From contig NZ_CP079865.1 of assembly GCF_025263565.1 (NCBI RefSeq), positions 5,394,001 through 5,458,000 on the forward strand: a stretch of DNA of 64,000 bases, written 5' to 3'. Each line of letters opens with the position of its first letter. Position 1 is the first letter of the stretch. The notes under the pieces are model-generated. The model was not told where the DNA came from, ran no database searches, and saw only the letters and a list, made by a program, of their open reading frames with translations. Source of the DNA: Mycobacterium sp. SMC-8. Lineage in GTDB: Bacteria; Actinomycetota; Actinomycetes; Mycobacteriales; Mycobacteriaceae. Positions 34,589 to 44,297 of the stretch are shown here, piece by piece. A program made the position numbers and the translations under genes.

Positions 34589-35500
34589 ATGCCATCGGAT
34601 TCGGTCATCGCGATCGCGGGGTCATCCGGTCTGATCGGTACGGCGCTGGTCTACGCGCTGCGCGCCACCGATCATCGGGTGATCCGCATCGTGCGGCGCG
34701 CCCCGTCGAACGCCGACGAGGTGTTCTGGAATCCCGACTCCGGCGAGTTCGACCCGAACACCCTGCTCGGTGTGGATGCCGTGGTGAACCTGTGTGGCGT
34801 CAACGTAGGCCAGAAGCGGTGGTCGGGTGCGTTCAAGCAGAGCCTGCGCGACAGCCGGATCGGCCCGACCGAGGTGCTGGCCAACGCGGTGGTCGATGCC
34901 GAGGTGCCGGTGTTGATCAACGCCAGCGCGGTCGGCTACTACGGCAACTCGGGTAGCACGCCGGTCGACGAGACGGCCGGGCCGGGCCACAACTTCCTGG
35001 CCCGCCTGGCCGTCGACTGGGAGACCGCCACCACGGTGGCCGCGCAAGCCGGCGTTCGGGTGGTGCTGGCACGCACCGGCCTGGTGATGGCGCCGTCAGG
35101 GGGCATGCTGAGTCGGCTCAAACCGCTGTTCTCGCTCGGGCTCGGCGCCCGCCTCGGCAACGGACGGCAGTACCTGTCGTGGGTCAGCCTCGAAGACGAG
35201 GTGCGGGCACTGCTCTTCGCGATCACACGCGGCGAGCTGTCCGGGCCGGTCAACTTCACCGGGCCGGCACCGGTGACCAACGCGGAGTTCACCACCGCGC
35301 TGGGCCGCTCAGTGCGCCGACCAACCCCCCTGGTCGTGCCGGGGTTCGCGTTGCGGGTCGCGCTCGGAGAATTCGCCGACGAAGGTGTGCTCGGCGGGCA
35401 GCGCGCGATCCCGGCGGCATTGGAACGCGCCGGTTTCGAGTTCCACCACCACACCATCGGCGAGGCCCTGGCGTTCGCCACCGCGCCTAACCGTGAGTAG
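34589..35500 (+). CDS. TIGR01777-type NAD(P)-binding epimerase-like protein (Rv2216-like)
   Basis: Extended short-chain dehydrogenase of the SulA/YfcH (TIGR01777) type, 303 residues from the ATG at 34589. The Rossmann loop is [12 protein letters not shown]; other family segments are [24 protein letters not shown] and [14 protein letters not shown]. Substrate unknown for the family. It lies between dlaT and lipB in the same direction with almost no gap and is probably in their transcript. Confidence 0.85.
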   Translation: MPSDSVIAIAGSSGLIGTALVYALRATDHRVIRIVRRAPSNADEVFWNPDSGEFDPNTLLGVDAVVNLCGVNVGQKRWSGAFKQSLRDSRIGPTEVLANAVVDAEVPVLINASAVGYYGNSGSTPVDETAGPGHNFLARLAVDWETATTVAAQAGVRVVLARTGLVMAPSGGMLSRLKPLFSLGLGARLGNGRQYLSWVSLEDEVRALLFAITRGELSGPVNFTGPAPVTNAEFTTALGRSVRRPTPLVVPGFALRVALGEFADEGVLGGQRAIPAALERAGFEFHHHTIGEALAFATAPNRE

Positions 35501-35510
35501 CGTCGAGGAC

Positions 35511-36209
35511 ATGGCGGTTTCGATCCGGTCGCACACCGCGCCGGTACAGGTGCGCCGGCTCGGCAACCTGGACTACCGGCAAGCGTGGGACCTTCAGCGC
35601 CGCATCGCCGAAGAACGCATCGCGGGCGGGCCCGACACGCTGCTGCTGCTGGAGCACCCGCCGGTGTACACCGCGGGCCGGCGCACCCTACCCGAGGAGA
35701 AGCCGGTCGACGGCACGCCTGTCATCGACACCGACCGCGGCGGCAAGATCACCTGGCACGGGCCCGGCCAGTTGGTCGGCTACCCGATCATCGGGCTGGC
35801 CGAGCCGCTTGATGTGGTGAATTTCGTTCGGCGTCTTGAAGATTCGTTGATCACGGTGTGTGCGGAGCTGGGTCTGTCGGCAGGCCGGGTCGAGGGCCGG
35901 TCCGGGGTGTGGTTGCCGGCCGCGGCGAACCGGCCTGCGCGCAAGATCGCCGCGATAGGCATCCGGGTCGCGCGGGCGACGACCCTGCACGGGTTCGCGC
36001 TGAACTGTGACTGCGACCTCGGCGCGTACGGCGCGATCGTGCCGTGCGGCATCCGGGACGCCGGCGTGACCTCGCTCACCGCCGAGCTGGGCCGCACGGT
36101 CACCGTCGACGACGTCGCCGACCGGGTGGGCGAGGCGGTTCTCGACGCGCTCGACGGCCGTCTCACGGCGTTTGCGGCGCCTGCCATGCGCGTAGGATCA
36201 CCACAGTGA
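35511..36209 (+). CDS. lipB: Octanoyltransferase LipB
   Basis: Transfers octanoate from octanoyl-ACP to lipoyl domains of E2 and GcvH, the first step of lipoate synthesis. 232 residues. The Cys/Lys dyad is visible: Cys179 in VPCGI and Lys145 in RKIAAIGIR. Also [16 protein letters not shown] and [13 protein letters not shown] chose the ATG at 35511 with GAGGAC upstream; a GTG at 35493 is an alternative overlapping the epimerase stop. Ends in a GTGA overlap with lipA. Confidence 0.94.
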   Translation: MAVSIRSHTAPVQVRRLGNLDYRQAWDLQRRIAEERIAGGPDTLLLLEHPPVYTAGRRTLPEEKPVDGTPVIDTDRGGKITWHGPGQLVGYPIIGLAEPLDVVNFVRRLEDSLITVCAELGLSAGRVEGRSGVWLPAAANRPARKIAAIGIRVARATTLHGFALNCDCDLGAYGAIVPCGIRDAGVTSLTAELGRTVTVDDVADRVGEAVLDALDGRLTAFAAPAMRVGSPQ

Positions 36210-37138
36210 CTATCGCTCCTGACGGCCGCAAGCTGCTGCGTCTGGAAGTTCGTAACGCCGAGACGCCGATCGAGCGCAAGCCCCCGTGGATCAAGACCCG
36301 CGCCAAGATGGGCCCGGAGTACAAAGAGCTCAAAAACCTGGTGCGCCGTGAGGGCCTGCACACCGTGTGCGAGGAGGCGGGCTGCCCCAACATCTTCGAG
36401 TGCTGGGAAGACCGCGAGGCTACGTTCCTGATCGGCGGCGAGCAGTGCACCCGTCGGTGCGACTTCTGCCAGATCGACACCGGTAAGCCCGCCGAACTGG
36501 ACCGCGACGAGCCGCGCCGGGTGGCCGAGAGTGTGCAGGCGATGGGTCTGCGCTACTCCACGGTGACCGGTGTGGCCCGCGACGACCTGCCCGACGGTGG
36601 CGCATGGCTCTACGCCGAAACGGTCCGTCAGATCAAGGCGCTGAACCCGAACACCGGTGTGGAGTTGTTGATCCCGGACTTCAACGCAGATCCGGGCCAA
36701 CTGGACCAGGTCTTCGAGTCGCGGCCGGAGGTGCTGGCGCACAACGTCGAAACCGTCCCCCGCATCTTCAAGCGGATCCGGCCCGGGTTCCGTTATGAAC
36801 GCAGCCTGTCGGTGCTGACGATGGCGCGCGACTACGGACTGGTCACCAAGAGCAACCTGATCCTCGGCATGGGTGAGACCCCTGAGGAGGTGCGCGCGGC
36901 CCTGGGCGACCTGCACGAGGCGGGGTGCGACATCGTCACGATCACTCAGTACCTGCGCCCGTCCGCACGCCACCACCCGGTGGAACGCTGGGTCCATCCC
37001 GACGAGTTCGTCGAGCACGAGCGCTACGCCACCGAGCTCGGCTTCGCCGGCGTGCTGGCCGGACCGCTGGTGCGTTCGTCCTACCGGGCCGGGAAGTTGT
37101 ATGCGCAGACGGTCGCGTCGCGACCGCCCGTATCCTGA
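36206..37138 (+). CDS. lipA: Lipoyl synthase LipA
   Basis: Radical SAM enzyme that inserts two sulfurs into octanoyl groups. 310 residues. Both clusters are visible: auxiliary cluster Cys55, Cys60 and Cys66 ([12 protein letters not shown]), and radical-SAM Cys81, Cys85 and Cys88 (CTRRCDFC). The C-terminal RSSYRAGKL carries the conserved serine that ligates the auxiliary cluster. GTG start coupled to lipB. Confidence 0.96.
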   Translation: MTIAPDGRKLLRLEVRNAETPIERKPPWIKTRAKMGPEYKELKNLVRREGLHTVCEEAGCPNIFECWEDREATFLIGGEQCTRRCDFCQIDTGKPAELDRDEPRRVAESVQAMGLRYSTVTGVARDDLPDGGAWLYAETVRQIKALNPNTGVELLIPDFNADPGQLDQVFESRPEVLAHNVETVPRIFKRIRPGFRYERSLSVLTMARDYGLVTKSNLILGMGETPEEVRAALGDLHEAGCDIVTITQYLRPSARHHPVERWVHPDEFVEHERYATELGFAGVLAGPLVRSSYRAGKLYAQTVASRPPVS

Positions 37139-37142
37139 AGCA

Positions 37143-37895
37143 ATGGCGAAATCGCGTAACCCGGCCGAGGCGAAGGCCGCCAAGGCAGAGGCGAAGGCTG
37201 CCCGCAAGGCGGCGTCCAACCAGCGGCGCAGCCAGCTGTGGCAGGCGTTCCAGATGCAGCGCAAAGAGGACAAGCGGCTGCTGCCGTACATGATCGGCGC
37301 GTTCGTGCTGATCGTCGGCGCCTCGGTGGCGACCGGTGTGTACGCCGGCGGGTTCACGATGTTCATGCTGATCCCGCTGGGCATCGTGCTCGGCGCGCTG
37401 GTGGCCTTCATCATCTTCGGCCGGCGCGCCCAGAAGGCGGTGTACCGCAAGGCCGAGGGGCAGACCGGTGCGGCCGCGTGGGCGTTGGACAATCTGCGCG
37501 GCAAGTGGCGCGTCACTCCCGGCGTCGCCGCGACCGGCCACTTCGACGCCGTACACCGGGTCATCGGCCGTCCCGGTGTGATCTTCGTCGGAGAAGGCGC
37601 CGCCAACCGGGTCAGGCCGCTGCTGGCCCAGGAGAAAAAGCGCACCGCCCGTCTGGTCGGTGACGTGCCGATCTACGACGTGATCATCGGCAACGGTGAG
37701 GGCGAGGTTCCGCTGGCAAAGCTGGAACGCCACCTCAACAAGTTGCCGGCGAACATCACCGTCAAGCAGATGGACTCCCTGGAATCCCGCCTGGCAGCAC
37801 TGGGCACCAAGGTGGGACCGGCCGCGATGCCCAAGGGCCCGTTGCCGGCGCAGGCCAAGATGCGCGGCGTGCAGCGCACCGTGCGCCGGCGCTGA
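37143..37895 (+). CDS. DUF4191 membrane protein (Rv2219-like)
   Basis: A 250-residue protein with an Ala/Lys-rich cytosolic start, two hydrophobic helices at about 48-70 and 75-95, and a soluble C-terminal domain with GVAATGHFDAVHRVIGRPGV and a basic tail. The arrangement matches DUF4191 (Rv2219). It starts 4 bases after the lipA stop, so it belongs to the lipB-lipA transcript; a link to lipoylation is suggested by context only. Confidence 0.8.
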   Translation: MAKSRNPAEAKAAKAEAKAARKAASNQRRSQLWQAFQMQRKEDKRLLPYMIGAFVLIVGASVATGVYAGGFTMFMLIPLGIVLGALVAFIIFGRRAQKAVYRKAEGQTGAAAWALDNLRGKWRVTPGVAATGHFDAVHRVIGRPGVIFVGEGAANRVRPLLAQEKKRTARLVGDVPIYDVIIGNGEGEVPLAKLERHLNKLPANITVKQMDSLESRLAALGTKVGPAAMPKGPLPAQAKMRGVQRTVRRR

Positions 37896-37946
37896 CCACC
37901 GGCGCGCCGCGCCTGCTCTGACCCTTGGCGCACGTACGTTCGCGAT

Positions 37947-39761
37947 ATGTGCACCGCGTGCGAATGGGGTCCGCATTTCGCGGCTTTCGGGCGACGGGGG
38001 TCCCTGACACGCCGGACCGTGCTGCGGGCCGCAGCCGTGACGGCCGTCGTCGCGACGGCATCGGCATGCGCCACCGAGTCGACTCCCCTCCCGCAGTCCA
38101 CCACGGCCGACGGCGCCGACCCGGACTTCGTCTTCCACAACGGCCGCGTCTACACGGTGACCGAGGCGGCGCCGTGGGCCGAGGCCGTCGCGGTCACCGG
38201 TGACACCATCACCTATGTCGGCGACGCGGCCGGGGCGATGGCGCTGGTCGGTCCGGACACTCAGGTCGTCGACCTCGACGGCAAGCTGCTGATGCCGGGT
38301 TTCGTCGAGGGGCACATCCACCCGATCCTCGGCGCGTTCCTGTCCACCGGCGTCGATCTCCAGGTGCCGACCGCACAGGACGCACTCGATGCGATCGCGG
38401 CCTACGCCAGCGCCAACCCGGGCGGTCCGGTACGCGGATTCGGCTGGCGCGTGGACATGTTCGGCCCTGACGGGCCGACCCGGGCCCAACTCGACCGGGT
38501 GCTGCCCGACCGACCCGGGTTCTTCTTCGCGATCGACGGTCACAGCATGTGGGCCAACAGCAGGGCCCTGGAGTTGGCCGGCGTCAGCCGCGACTCGCCC
38601 GACCCGATCCCCGGATTCAGCTACTACGTGCGCGACGAGGACGGCGAGCTCACCGGTTATGTGCTCGAAGTGGACGCGGTGCTCGGCCTGGTCAACGCGA
38701 TCGAGCCCATCTCCGCCGAGACGATGGGCCGGCTGCTCGAACAGTGGCTGCCGAAAGCATCCGAAGCGGGCATCACGTCGGTGTTCGACGCGGGCGTCCC
38801 GCCGATCGGCGGCGACCAGAGCGCACTGATCGAGCTCTACACCGACGCCGCGCGCCGCGGCGCGCTGCCGTTGCGCGTGGTGGCCTCCTACAGCGTGAAG
38901 TCACCGCCGTTCGACGACGCCGTCGCCCGGCTGACCGACATCCGCAACCGCGTCTCCACCGACCTCGTCGACGTCGGGGTGGTCAAGATCGTCGGCGACG
39001 GAACGCAGGGCGGTTACACGGCCTGGCTGCTGGAACCCTATGCCGACCGGCCGGAATCGATCGGCGGCTCCCCGTTCACCGAGCAGCAGTGGCGGCAGCT
39101 GGTGCAGCAGGTGGATGCGGCCGGTCTCGACATCCACGTGCACGCCTGCGGTGAACGCACCGCACGCACGGCACTGGACTCGATCGAGGCCGCGGTCAAG
39201 ACGAACCCGCCGCGGGATCGTCGGCACACGGTCGCCCATCTGGTCTACCTGGAAGACCCGGACGCACGACGCTTCGGTGAGCTCGGTGTGGTCGCCCAGT
39301 TCTCCGCCAACTGGCTGTCCGCCGATCCCGACACGGTGCAGAACATGGCCGCGCGGTACGGGAAGCCCCGTGGGGACAACTTGTACCGGGTGCAGGACGT
39401 CCTACGAACCGGCGGCCCGGTGTCGCTGGGCACCGACTGGCCGGCGGCCGGGTACTTCTCGACGTACAAGCCGCTGGACTCCATCCAGATCGGGGTGACG
39501 CGACAGTTGATCGGCGATCCCGACGCTGAGGTGCTCGCACCGGCCGATCAGAGGATGACGGTCGAACAGGCGGTGCATGCCAACACCCTCGGCGCGGCCT
39601 ATCAGCTTCGCCTCGACGACAAGGTCGGCTCCGTCGAGGTCGGCAAGCTGGCTGATCTGATCGTGTTGGACCGCAACATCTTCGAGGTCGACCCTCGTCA
39701 GATCAGTGGCGCAACGGTGACGATGACGATGATGAACGGGCAGATCCGCCATCAGGCTTAG
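37947..39761 (+). CDS. Exported YtcJ-like amidohydrolase (Tat lipoprotein)
   Basis: Metal-dependent hydrolase of the amidohydrolase-3/YtcJ group, 604 residues. The N terminus carries a Tat-like motif TRRTVLR (21-27), a hydrophobic core and a lipobox-like TASAC (Cys41), suggesting export as a lipoprotein. Candidate metal ligands are the HxH in GHIHP, Lys in VKIVGDGTQGG, His in HVHACGE, His in HTVAHLVY and Asp in GTDWPA. The family includes N-substituted formamide deformylases; substrate unknown. I recall no such gene at this position in M. tuberculosis. An IS element lies directly downstream, but base composition resembles neighbours. Confidence 0.85.
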   Translation: MCTACEWGPHFAAFGRRGSLTRRTVLRAAAVTAVVATASACATESTPLPQSTTADGADPDFVFHNGRVYTVTEAAPWAEAVAVTGDTITYVGDAAGAMALVGPDTQVVDLDGKLLMPGFVEGHIHPILGAFLSTGVDLQVPTAQDALDAIAAYASANPGGPVRGFGWRVDMFGPDGPTRAQLDRVLPDRPGFFFAIDGHSMWANSRALELAGVSRDSPDPIPGFSYYVRDEDGELTGYVLEVDAVLGLVNAIEPISAETMGRLLEQWLPKASEAGITSVFDAGVPPIGGDQSALIELYTDAARRGALPLRVVASYSVKSPPFDDAVARLTDIRNRVSTDLVDVGVVKIVGDGTQGGYTAWLLEPYADRPESIGGSPFTEQQWRQLVQQVDAAGLDIHVHACGERTARTALDSIEAAVKTNPPRDRRHTVAHLVYLEDPDARRFGELGVVAQFSANWLSADPDTVQNMAARYGKPRGDNLYRVQDVLRTGGPVSLGTDWPAAGYFSTYKPLDSIQIGVTRQLIGDPDAEVLAPADQRMTVEQAVHANTLGAAYQLRLDDKVGSVEVGKLADLIVLDRNIFEVDPRQISGATVTMTMMNGQIRHQA

Positions 39762-39810
39762 CCTGGATACACCGATTAGGTAGCGGCGCGGAGTGGGTTG
39801 TAACGCCGAA

Positions 39811-39874
39811 ATGCCCTGTCGTGGTGAAAGAATGAGATTTCTCTAAGATCACATTCGGCCACAACGAAGGGCAT
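39811..39874 (+). promoter_or_regulatory. Hairpin covering the transposase ribosome-binding site
   Basis: The segment at 39811-39824 can pair with 39859-39874 (ATGCCCT-type arm against AGGGCAT, with TGG/CCA continuing after a small mismatch). The 3' arm holds the GAAGGG that would serve as ribosome-binding site for the ATG at 39882. In RNA read from outside, the hairpin would hide this site, as known for some insertion sequences. Inferred from base pairing only. Confidence 0.5.
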
Positions 39875-39881
39875 CTCGTAG

Positions 39882-41263
39882 ATGCAACTATCTCACACCC
39901 GGCCCGTAGCCTCAGCAGTCTTCGATGACCCGAATCTGGTGTCGTGCGCCGGGCTGGTCCCGATGGCCGCCTTGGCCGGCCAGTGCGGCCTGGCCGCACT
40001 GGCGGATGAGCATCTCAGCGTCCCGACCGACAAGGGCTCCAACAGTGGCGCGAAAGTCGCCTGCCTGGTCGCAGGCATGGTGGCCGGAGCCGACAGCATC
40101 GATGACATGGCCTTATTGCGGCACGGGGCGATGGGCACCGTGTTCGACCGCCCGTATGCACCCTCGACCTTGGGGTCGTTCCTGCGCGCATTCACCTTCG
40201 GGCATGTCCGCCAACTCGACGCGGTGGCCTCCCGGTTCCTGGCGGGCCTGCATGCCCGCACCCCGCTGCTGGCCGGGATCGACGGCCCGATCCTGGTCGA
40301 TCTGGACGACACCATCATCGAAGTCCACGGCTATGCCAAACAAGGATCCGGATACGGCTACACCCGGGTCCGCGGGCTCAACGCGTTGATCGCCACGCTC
40401 ACCACTACCGCCGGTGCGCCGGTGATCACCGGTGCCCGTCTGCGCAAAGGATCGTGCGGCTCACCACGGGGAGCCAAGCGGATCATCGCCGACACCCTGG
40501 CCACCGTGAACCGTCTGCGCAGCCCCGAAGCCACCGGCAAGCCGCTGCTGCGAGCCGATTCAGCCTTCTACGGCCATCCCACCGTCGCTGCAGCACTGCG
40601 CGGCGGCGCTGAGGTATCGATCACGGTGCGGATGGACACCAAAGTCAAAACCGCGATCGCCCAGATCCCCGACGACGCGTGGACACCGATGCCATATACG
40701 ACGAACCCACCAAGCGATGGATCTCCCGCGCCGAGGTCGCCGAGATCGGATTCACCGCGTTCAGTTCCAAGAAAGCCAGCCAGCAGGTGCCCGGCCGGTT
40801 GGTGGTGCGCCGCATCCCCGACCTCAACACCACCGGCAGTGACGGGCAGCAGACCTTGTTCGACACCTGGCGCTTCCACGCGTTCTTCACCACCACTGAT
40901 CTGGACACCGTCACCGCCGACAAGACCCACCGCGGCCACGCCATCATCGAACAGGTTCATGCCGACCTGAAGAACTCCGCCCTGGCTCACCTGCCCTCAG
41001 GGAAATTCACCGCCAACGCCGCCTGGCTGGTCATGGCCACCATGGCGTTCAACCTCACCCGCGCCGCCGCGACCCTTACCAGGGGACCGTTGGCCAAAGC
41101 CCGCACCGCTACCATCCGCCGAACGCTGATCAGCGTCCCAGCCCGTATCGCGTCCTCAGCCCGCCGGCTGACCCTGCACCTACCACGAGACTGGCCCTGG
41201 GAACATGCCTGGAACACCCTGTTCGGCAGCCTGTCTCACCAAAATCGGCCCATCATCGCCTAA
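39882..41263 (+). pseudogene. IS1380-family transposase, frameshifted
   Basis: DDE transposase split over two frames. The first part (39882 to about 40690) carries Asp in LVDLDDTIIEVHGYAKQG and Asp in LRADSAFYG; the second part (from about 40679) carries the Glu in IIEQVHADLKNSALAHLPSG and the C terminus. The break lies at ACACCGATG near 40681-40690, where homologues I recall have a few more residues before the TDAIYDE segment. A loss of 13 bp between short repeats would explain both the missing residues and the frame change. IS1380 transposases are not known to use programmed frameshifting, so I call it broken. Confidence 0.8.
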
Positions 41264-41387
41264 CCAGGTCCTCTCAACCCATCCCGCGACGCGAAAGACC
41301 AACAGGAACAACCCGACAGCGAGGCCGGGCGATCCCTGGTACGCACACCACTGCACACACCAGAATCAAGCCGCACAATCGAACTCA

Positions 41388-41903
41388 TCACCACGCAATC
41401 AGCTGATCGGTGGATCGAGGCTTAGCGCTGCGGTCCGCTCTCACCACGGCGGTCTTCGTCGCCAGATCGTGCAGTCCGCGCAGATCGGAGTCGGTGAACA
41501 GAGCCGGGATCACCAGTGTGATGAGCAGACCGCGCACCAACGCCCGGCCCGAACCCACATGCTGCCGGTTGTCCACGGGCACCACCTTCAGGCCGAGCAG
41601 GAGCTGGCCCGGGGTGAAACCGAACAGCCGCACCGACACCACGCCGAGGACGAGCCACACGACGAGCACCGCCGTCGACAACGCCGCCAGGCTGACCCAA
41701 CCGAACGTCATCGCCAGCGCGGCGAGGCCGTAGCTGACCAGCCAGTCGACGAGGAGCGCACCGATGCGGCGGCCGAATCGAGCGATGGACCCCGGGCCGC
41801 TCTCGGGGAAGCCGAGACGCTCGCCGGGATAGGTGGAGGCCCGCTGACCGGAGTCGTCGGATTGCGACGGTCCCGACAGCCAGGACCCAATGCTGCGGGC
41901 CAT
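41388..41903 (-). CDS. RDD-family membrane protein (Rv2219A-like)
   Basis: A 171-residue protein with an N-terminal polar region (1-45), the RDD signature start ARFGRRIGALLVDWL, and three or so hydrophobic helices, including GQLLLGLKVV in the second half. The ATG at 41903 was chosen; the longer frame upstream runs into the glnA1 promoter region. Its 3' end is about 95 bp from the IS1380 right end, so the last residues may have been altered, though the domain looks complete. The family is linked to ion transport in some bacteria; role here unknown. Divergent from glnA1. Confidence 0.75.
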   Translation of the reverse strand: MARSIGSWLSGPSQSDDSGQRASTYPGERLGFPESGPGSIARFGRRIGALLVDWLVSYGLAALAMTFGWVSLAALSTAVLVVWLVLGVVSVRLFGFTPGQLLLGLKVVPVDNRQHVGSGRALVRGLLITLVIPALFTDSDLRGLHDLATKTAVVRADRSAKPRSTDQLIAW

Positions 41904-41936
41904 GCGGCAAGGATATGCGGCTGCCGATAGTGTCCT

Positions 41937-41974
41937 GTAACTGACGCCGACGTGATGCGTAACGTCCACGCAAC
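41937..41974 (+). promoter_or_regulatory. Tandem GlnR-type operator upstream of glnA1
   Basis: The half-site pair GTAAC-N6-GCAAC at 41959-41974 fits the actinobacterial GlnR consensus gTnAC-n6-GaAAC closely. A second, weaker copy, GTAAC-N6-CGACG, is at 41937-41952, exactly 22 bp upstream, the usual spacing of paired GlnR boxes. Its position, 74-111 bp before the glnA1 start, fits nitrogen-dependent control of glutamine synthetase. Confidence 0.65.
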
Positions 41975-42047
41975 ATGCGGTTGACTGCCGTGCAACATCG
42001 TATCCATACCGTCACCGGCGGGCTACCAAGTCAAAGGAGAGCAATAA

Positions 42048-43484
42048 GTGGCAGAACAGACCGCCGACGACATCATCAAGCTGATCAAGGACGAGAACGT
42101 CGAGTACGTCGACATTCGGTTCTGCGATCTGCCCGGCGTCGTCCAACACTTCTCGATCCCGGCGTCTGCGTTCGACGAGAGCGTGTTCGAGGACGGCCTC
42201 GCCTTCGACGGTTCGTCGGTGCGCGGCTTCCAGTCCATCCACGAGTCGGACATGATGCTGCTGCCCGATCCGGCCACCGCGCGCATCGACCCGTTCCGCG
42301 CCGCCAAGACGCTGAACATGAACTTCTTCGTGCACGACCCGTTCACCCGTGAGGCGTACTCCCGCGACCCGCGTAACGTCGCCCGCAAGGCCGAGAACTA
42401 CCTGGTCAGCACCGGCATCGCCGACACCTGCTACTTCGGCGCGGAGGCCGAGTTCTACATCTTCGATTCGGTGAGGTTCGATTCGAAGATCAACGGCACC
42501 TTCTACGAGGTGGACTCCGAGTCGGGTTGGTGGAACACCGGGGAGCCGTTCGAGGCGGACGGCACCCCCAACCGTGGCTACAAGGTCCGCCCCAAGGGCG
42601 GCTACTTCCCCGTCGCGCCCTACGACCACTACGTCGACCTGCGCGACGAGATGGCCACCAACCTGCAGAACTCGGGCTTCGTGCTCGAACGCGGACACCA
42701 CGAGGTGGGCACTGCCGGTCAGGCCGAGATCAACTACAAGTTCGACACGCTGCTGCACGCGGCCGACGACGTGCTGCTGTTCAAATACATCATCAAGAAC
42801 ACGGCGTGGGCCAACGGCAAGACCGTCACGTTCATGCCGAAGCCACTGTTCGGTGACAACGGTTCCGGTATGCACGCTCACCAGTCGCTGTGGAAGGACG
42901 GCAAGCCGCTTTTCCACGACGAGTCGGGTTACGCCGGACTGTCGGACATGGCCCGCCACTACATCGGCGGCATCCTGCACCACGCGCCGTCGCTGCTGGC
43001 GTTCACCAACCCGACGGTGAACTCCTACAAGCGTCTGGTGCCGGGCTACGAGGCCCCGATCAACCTGGTGTACAGCCAGCGCAACCGGTCGGCCTGCGTC
43101 CGTATCCCGATCACCGGCAACAACCCGAAGGCCAAGCGTCTCGAATTCCGCTGCCCCGACAGCTCGGGCAACCCGTACCTGGCGTTCGCGGCGATGCTGA
43201 TGGCCGGTATCGACGGCATCAAGCGCAAGATCGAGCCCCTGGCCCCGGTCGACAAGGATCTCTACGAGTTGCCGCCCGAGGAGGCCGCCAACATCCCGCA
43301 GGCGCCCACGTCGCTCGCCGCGGTGATCGACAAGCTCGAAGAGGACCACGAATACCTCACCGAGGGCGGGGTGTTCACCACGGACCTGATCGAGACCTGG
43401 ATCTCCTACAAGCGGGAGAACGAGATCATGCCGATCCAGATCCGGCCTCACCCGTACGAGTTCTCGCTGTACTACGACGTCTAA
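42048..43484 (+). CDS. glnA1: Glutamine synthetase type I GlnA1
   Basis: Main glutamine synthetase; makes glutamine from glutamate, ammonia and ATP as a dodecamer; secreted in pathogenic mycobacteria. 478 residues, identical in length to Rv2220. The adenylylation site Tyr406 is present in DLYELPPEE, so it is a GSI-beta enzyme regulated by GlnE, encoded 4 kb downstream. Other motifs are [29 protein letters not shown] (as [11 protein letters not shown]) and [13 protein letters not shown] start with a strong AAAGGAGAG ribosome-binding site. Confidence 0.97.
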   Translation: MAEQTADDIIKLIKDENVEYVDIRFCDLPGVVQHFSIPASAFDESVFEDGLAFDGSSVRGFQSIHESDMMLLPDPATARIDPFRAAKTLNMNFFVHDPFTREAYSRDPRNVARKAENYLVSTGIADTCYFGAEAEFYIFDSVRFDSKINGTFYEVDSESGWWNTGEPFEADGTPNRGYKVRPKGGYFPVAPYDHYVDLRDEMATNLQNSGFVLERGHHEVGTAGQAEINYKFDTLLHAADDVLLFKYIIKNTAWANGKTVTFMPKPLFGDNGSGMHAHQSLWKDGKPLFHDESGYAGLSDMARHYIGGILHHAPSLLAFTNPTVNSYKRLVPGYEAPINLVYSQRNRSACVRIPITGNNPKAKRLEFRCPDSSGNPYLAFAAMLMAGIDGIKRKIEPLAPVDKDLYELPPEEAANIPQAPTSLAAVIDKLEEDHEYLTEGGVFTTDLIETWISYKRENEIMPIQIRPHPYEFSLYYDV

Positions 43485-43530
43485 GTCGGCCCGCCGACGC
43501 GACGTCTAAGTCCAAGTCGTACGAGACGAC

Positions 43531-43563
43531 ACCGCCCGCGCTGCCCTAGGCAGCGCGGGCGGT
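43531..43563 (+). terminator. Hairpin terminator without T tract after glnA1
   Basis: A 15-bp perfect stem (43531-43545 with 43549-43563) around a 3-base loop, 46 bases after the glnA1 stop. No T run follows (TCCGTGTG), which fits the stem-only terminators common in mycobacteria. Confidence 0.75.
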
Positions 43564-43661
43564 TCCGTGTGCGAATAGGCCTTACTCCAGGTCGGGCAGC
43601 GCTGAACCGAGGCCACCAGAAAACTATCCGGACTGGAGTCCGCGACGGTAGGCTCGGGCGC

Positions 43662-44108
43662 ATGACCACCAACCTGGACGCGCGCCTGGCAAGCTATTCC
43701 TCCCCGATGCTGAGCATCTTCCGCATCGTGGTCGGTCTGTTGTTCACCCTGCACGGCACCATGAAGCTGTTCGGGTGGCCGCTGGGGGAGGCGGTCCCCA
43801 CCGGCACCTGGCCGTACTGGTTCGCCGGGGTGATCGAGCTGGTGTGCGGCCTCCTGATCACCGTCGGCTTTTTCACGCGCATCGCGGCGATCGTCGCCGC
43901 AGGTCAGATGGCCGTGGCCTACTTCTGGCAGCACTGGGGAATCACCGGCGGGGAGCCCGCCAGCTTCTGGCCGTTCGGCGGCCAGGCCGGCGGCAACGGC
44001 GGCGAACTGGCGATCCTGTTCTGCTTCGCGTTCCTTCTTCTGGCCGCGATGGGTGCGGGCACATGGTCGGTGGATGCCCGCCGCCGCGGGGCCGCCGTAC
44101 GCGCCTAG
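43662..44108 (+). CDS. DoxX-family membrane protein
   Basis: A 148-residue protein with four hydrophobic helices. The DoxX pattern is clear: RIVVGLLFTLHGTMKLFGWP, WFAGVIELVCGLLITVGFFTR, and a Gly-rich loop before the last helix. DoxX-type proteins are linked to thiol or oxidative-stress membrane complexes in mycobacteria. I recall no such gene between glnA1 and glnE in M. tuberculosis; here it begins the accessory block. ATG at 43662. Confidence 0.82.
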   Translation: MTTNLDARLASYSSPMLSIFRIVVGLLFTLHGTMKLFGWPLGEAVPTGTWPYWFAGVIELVCGLLITVGFFTRIAAIVAAGQMAVAYFWQHWGITGGEPASFWPFGGQAGGNGGELAILFCFAFLLLAAMGAGTWSVDARRRGAAVRA

Positions 44109-44297
44109 CCCGCGGTTTGCTCGCACCTTCCTGAACAACACCGCGCAGATCTGGCAAACGGGTTTGCGGGGCGCCGCCGGGTAGCGCGTTCTCGACGCGA
44201 ACGTGAATATCGTGAAAGGTCACCCCGCACCGGTCGAAGTCCTCATAGGATTGCTCCACTTATTGTCAGCGGGACAATTCTTCGGGGGAGGAATGCC

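Larger units (their letters stand above)
39783..41292 (+). mobile_element. IS1380-family insertion sequence, probably inactive
   Basis: Contains one transposase gene with a frameshift. Candidate imperfect terminal inverted repeats lie at 39783-39800 and 41275-41292: 15 of 18 positions match, with the shared core TGGGTTG. I found no clear 4-bp target duplication next to these ends, so the true boundaries may differ by some bases. It sits between the amidohydrolase and the RDD gene. Size of about 1.5 kb is near that of IS1380 elements. Confidence 0.7.

Noticed and set aside
37947-39761. Amidohydrolase considered as cargo of the IS1380 element
   Set aside because: Candidate IS ends enclose only the transposase, and no second IS copy flanks the gene.
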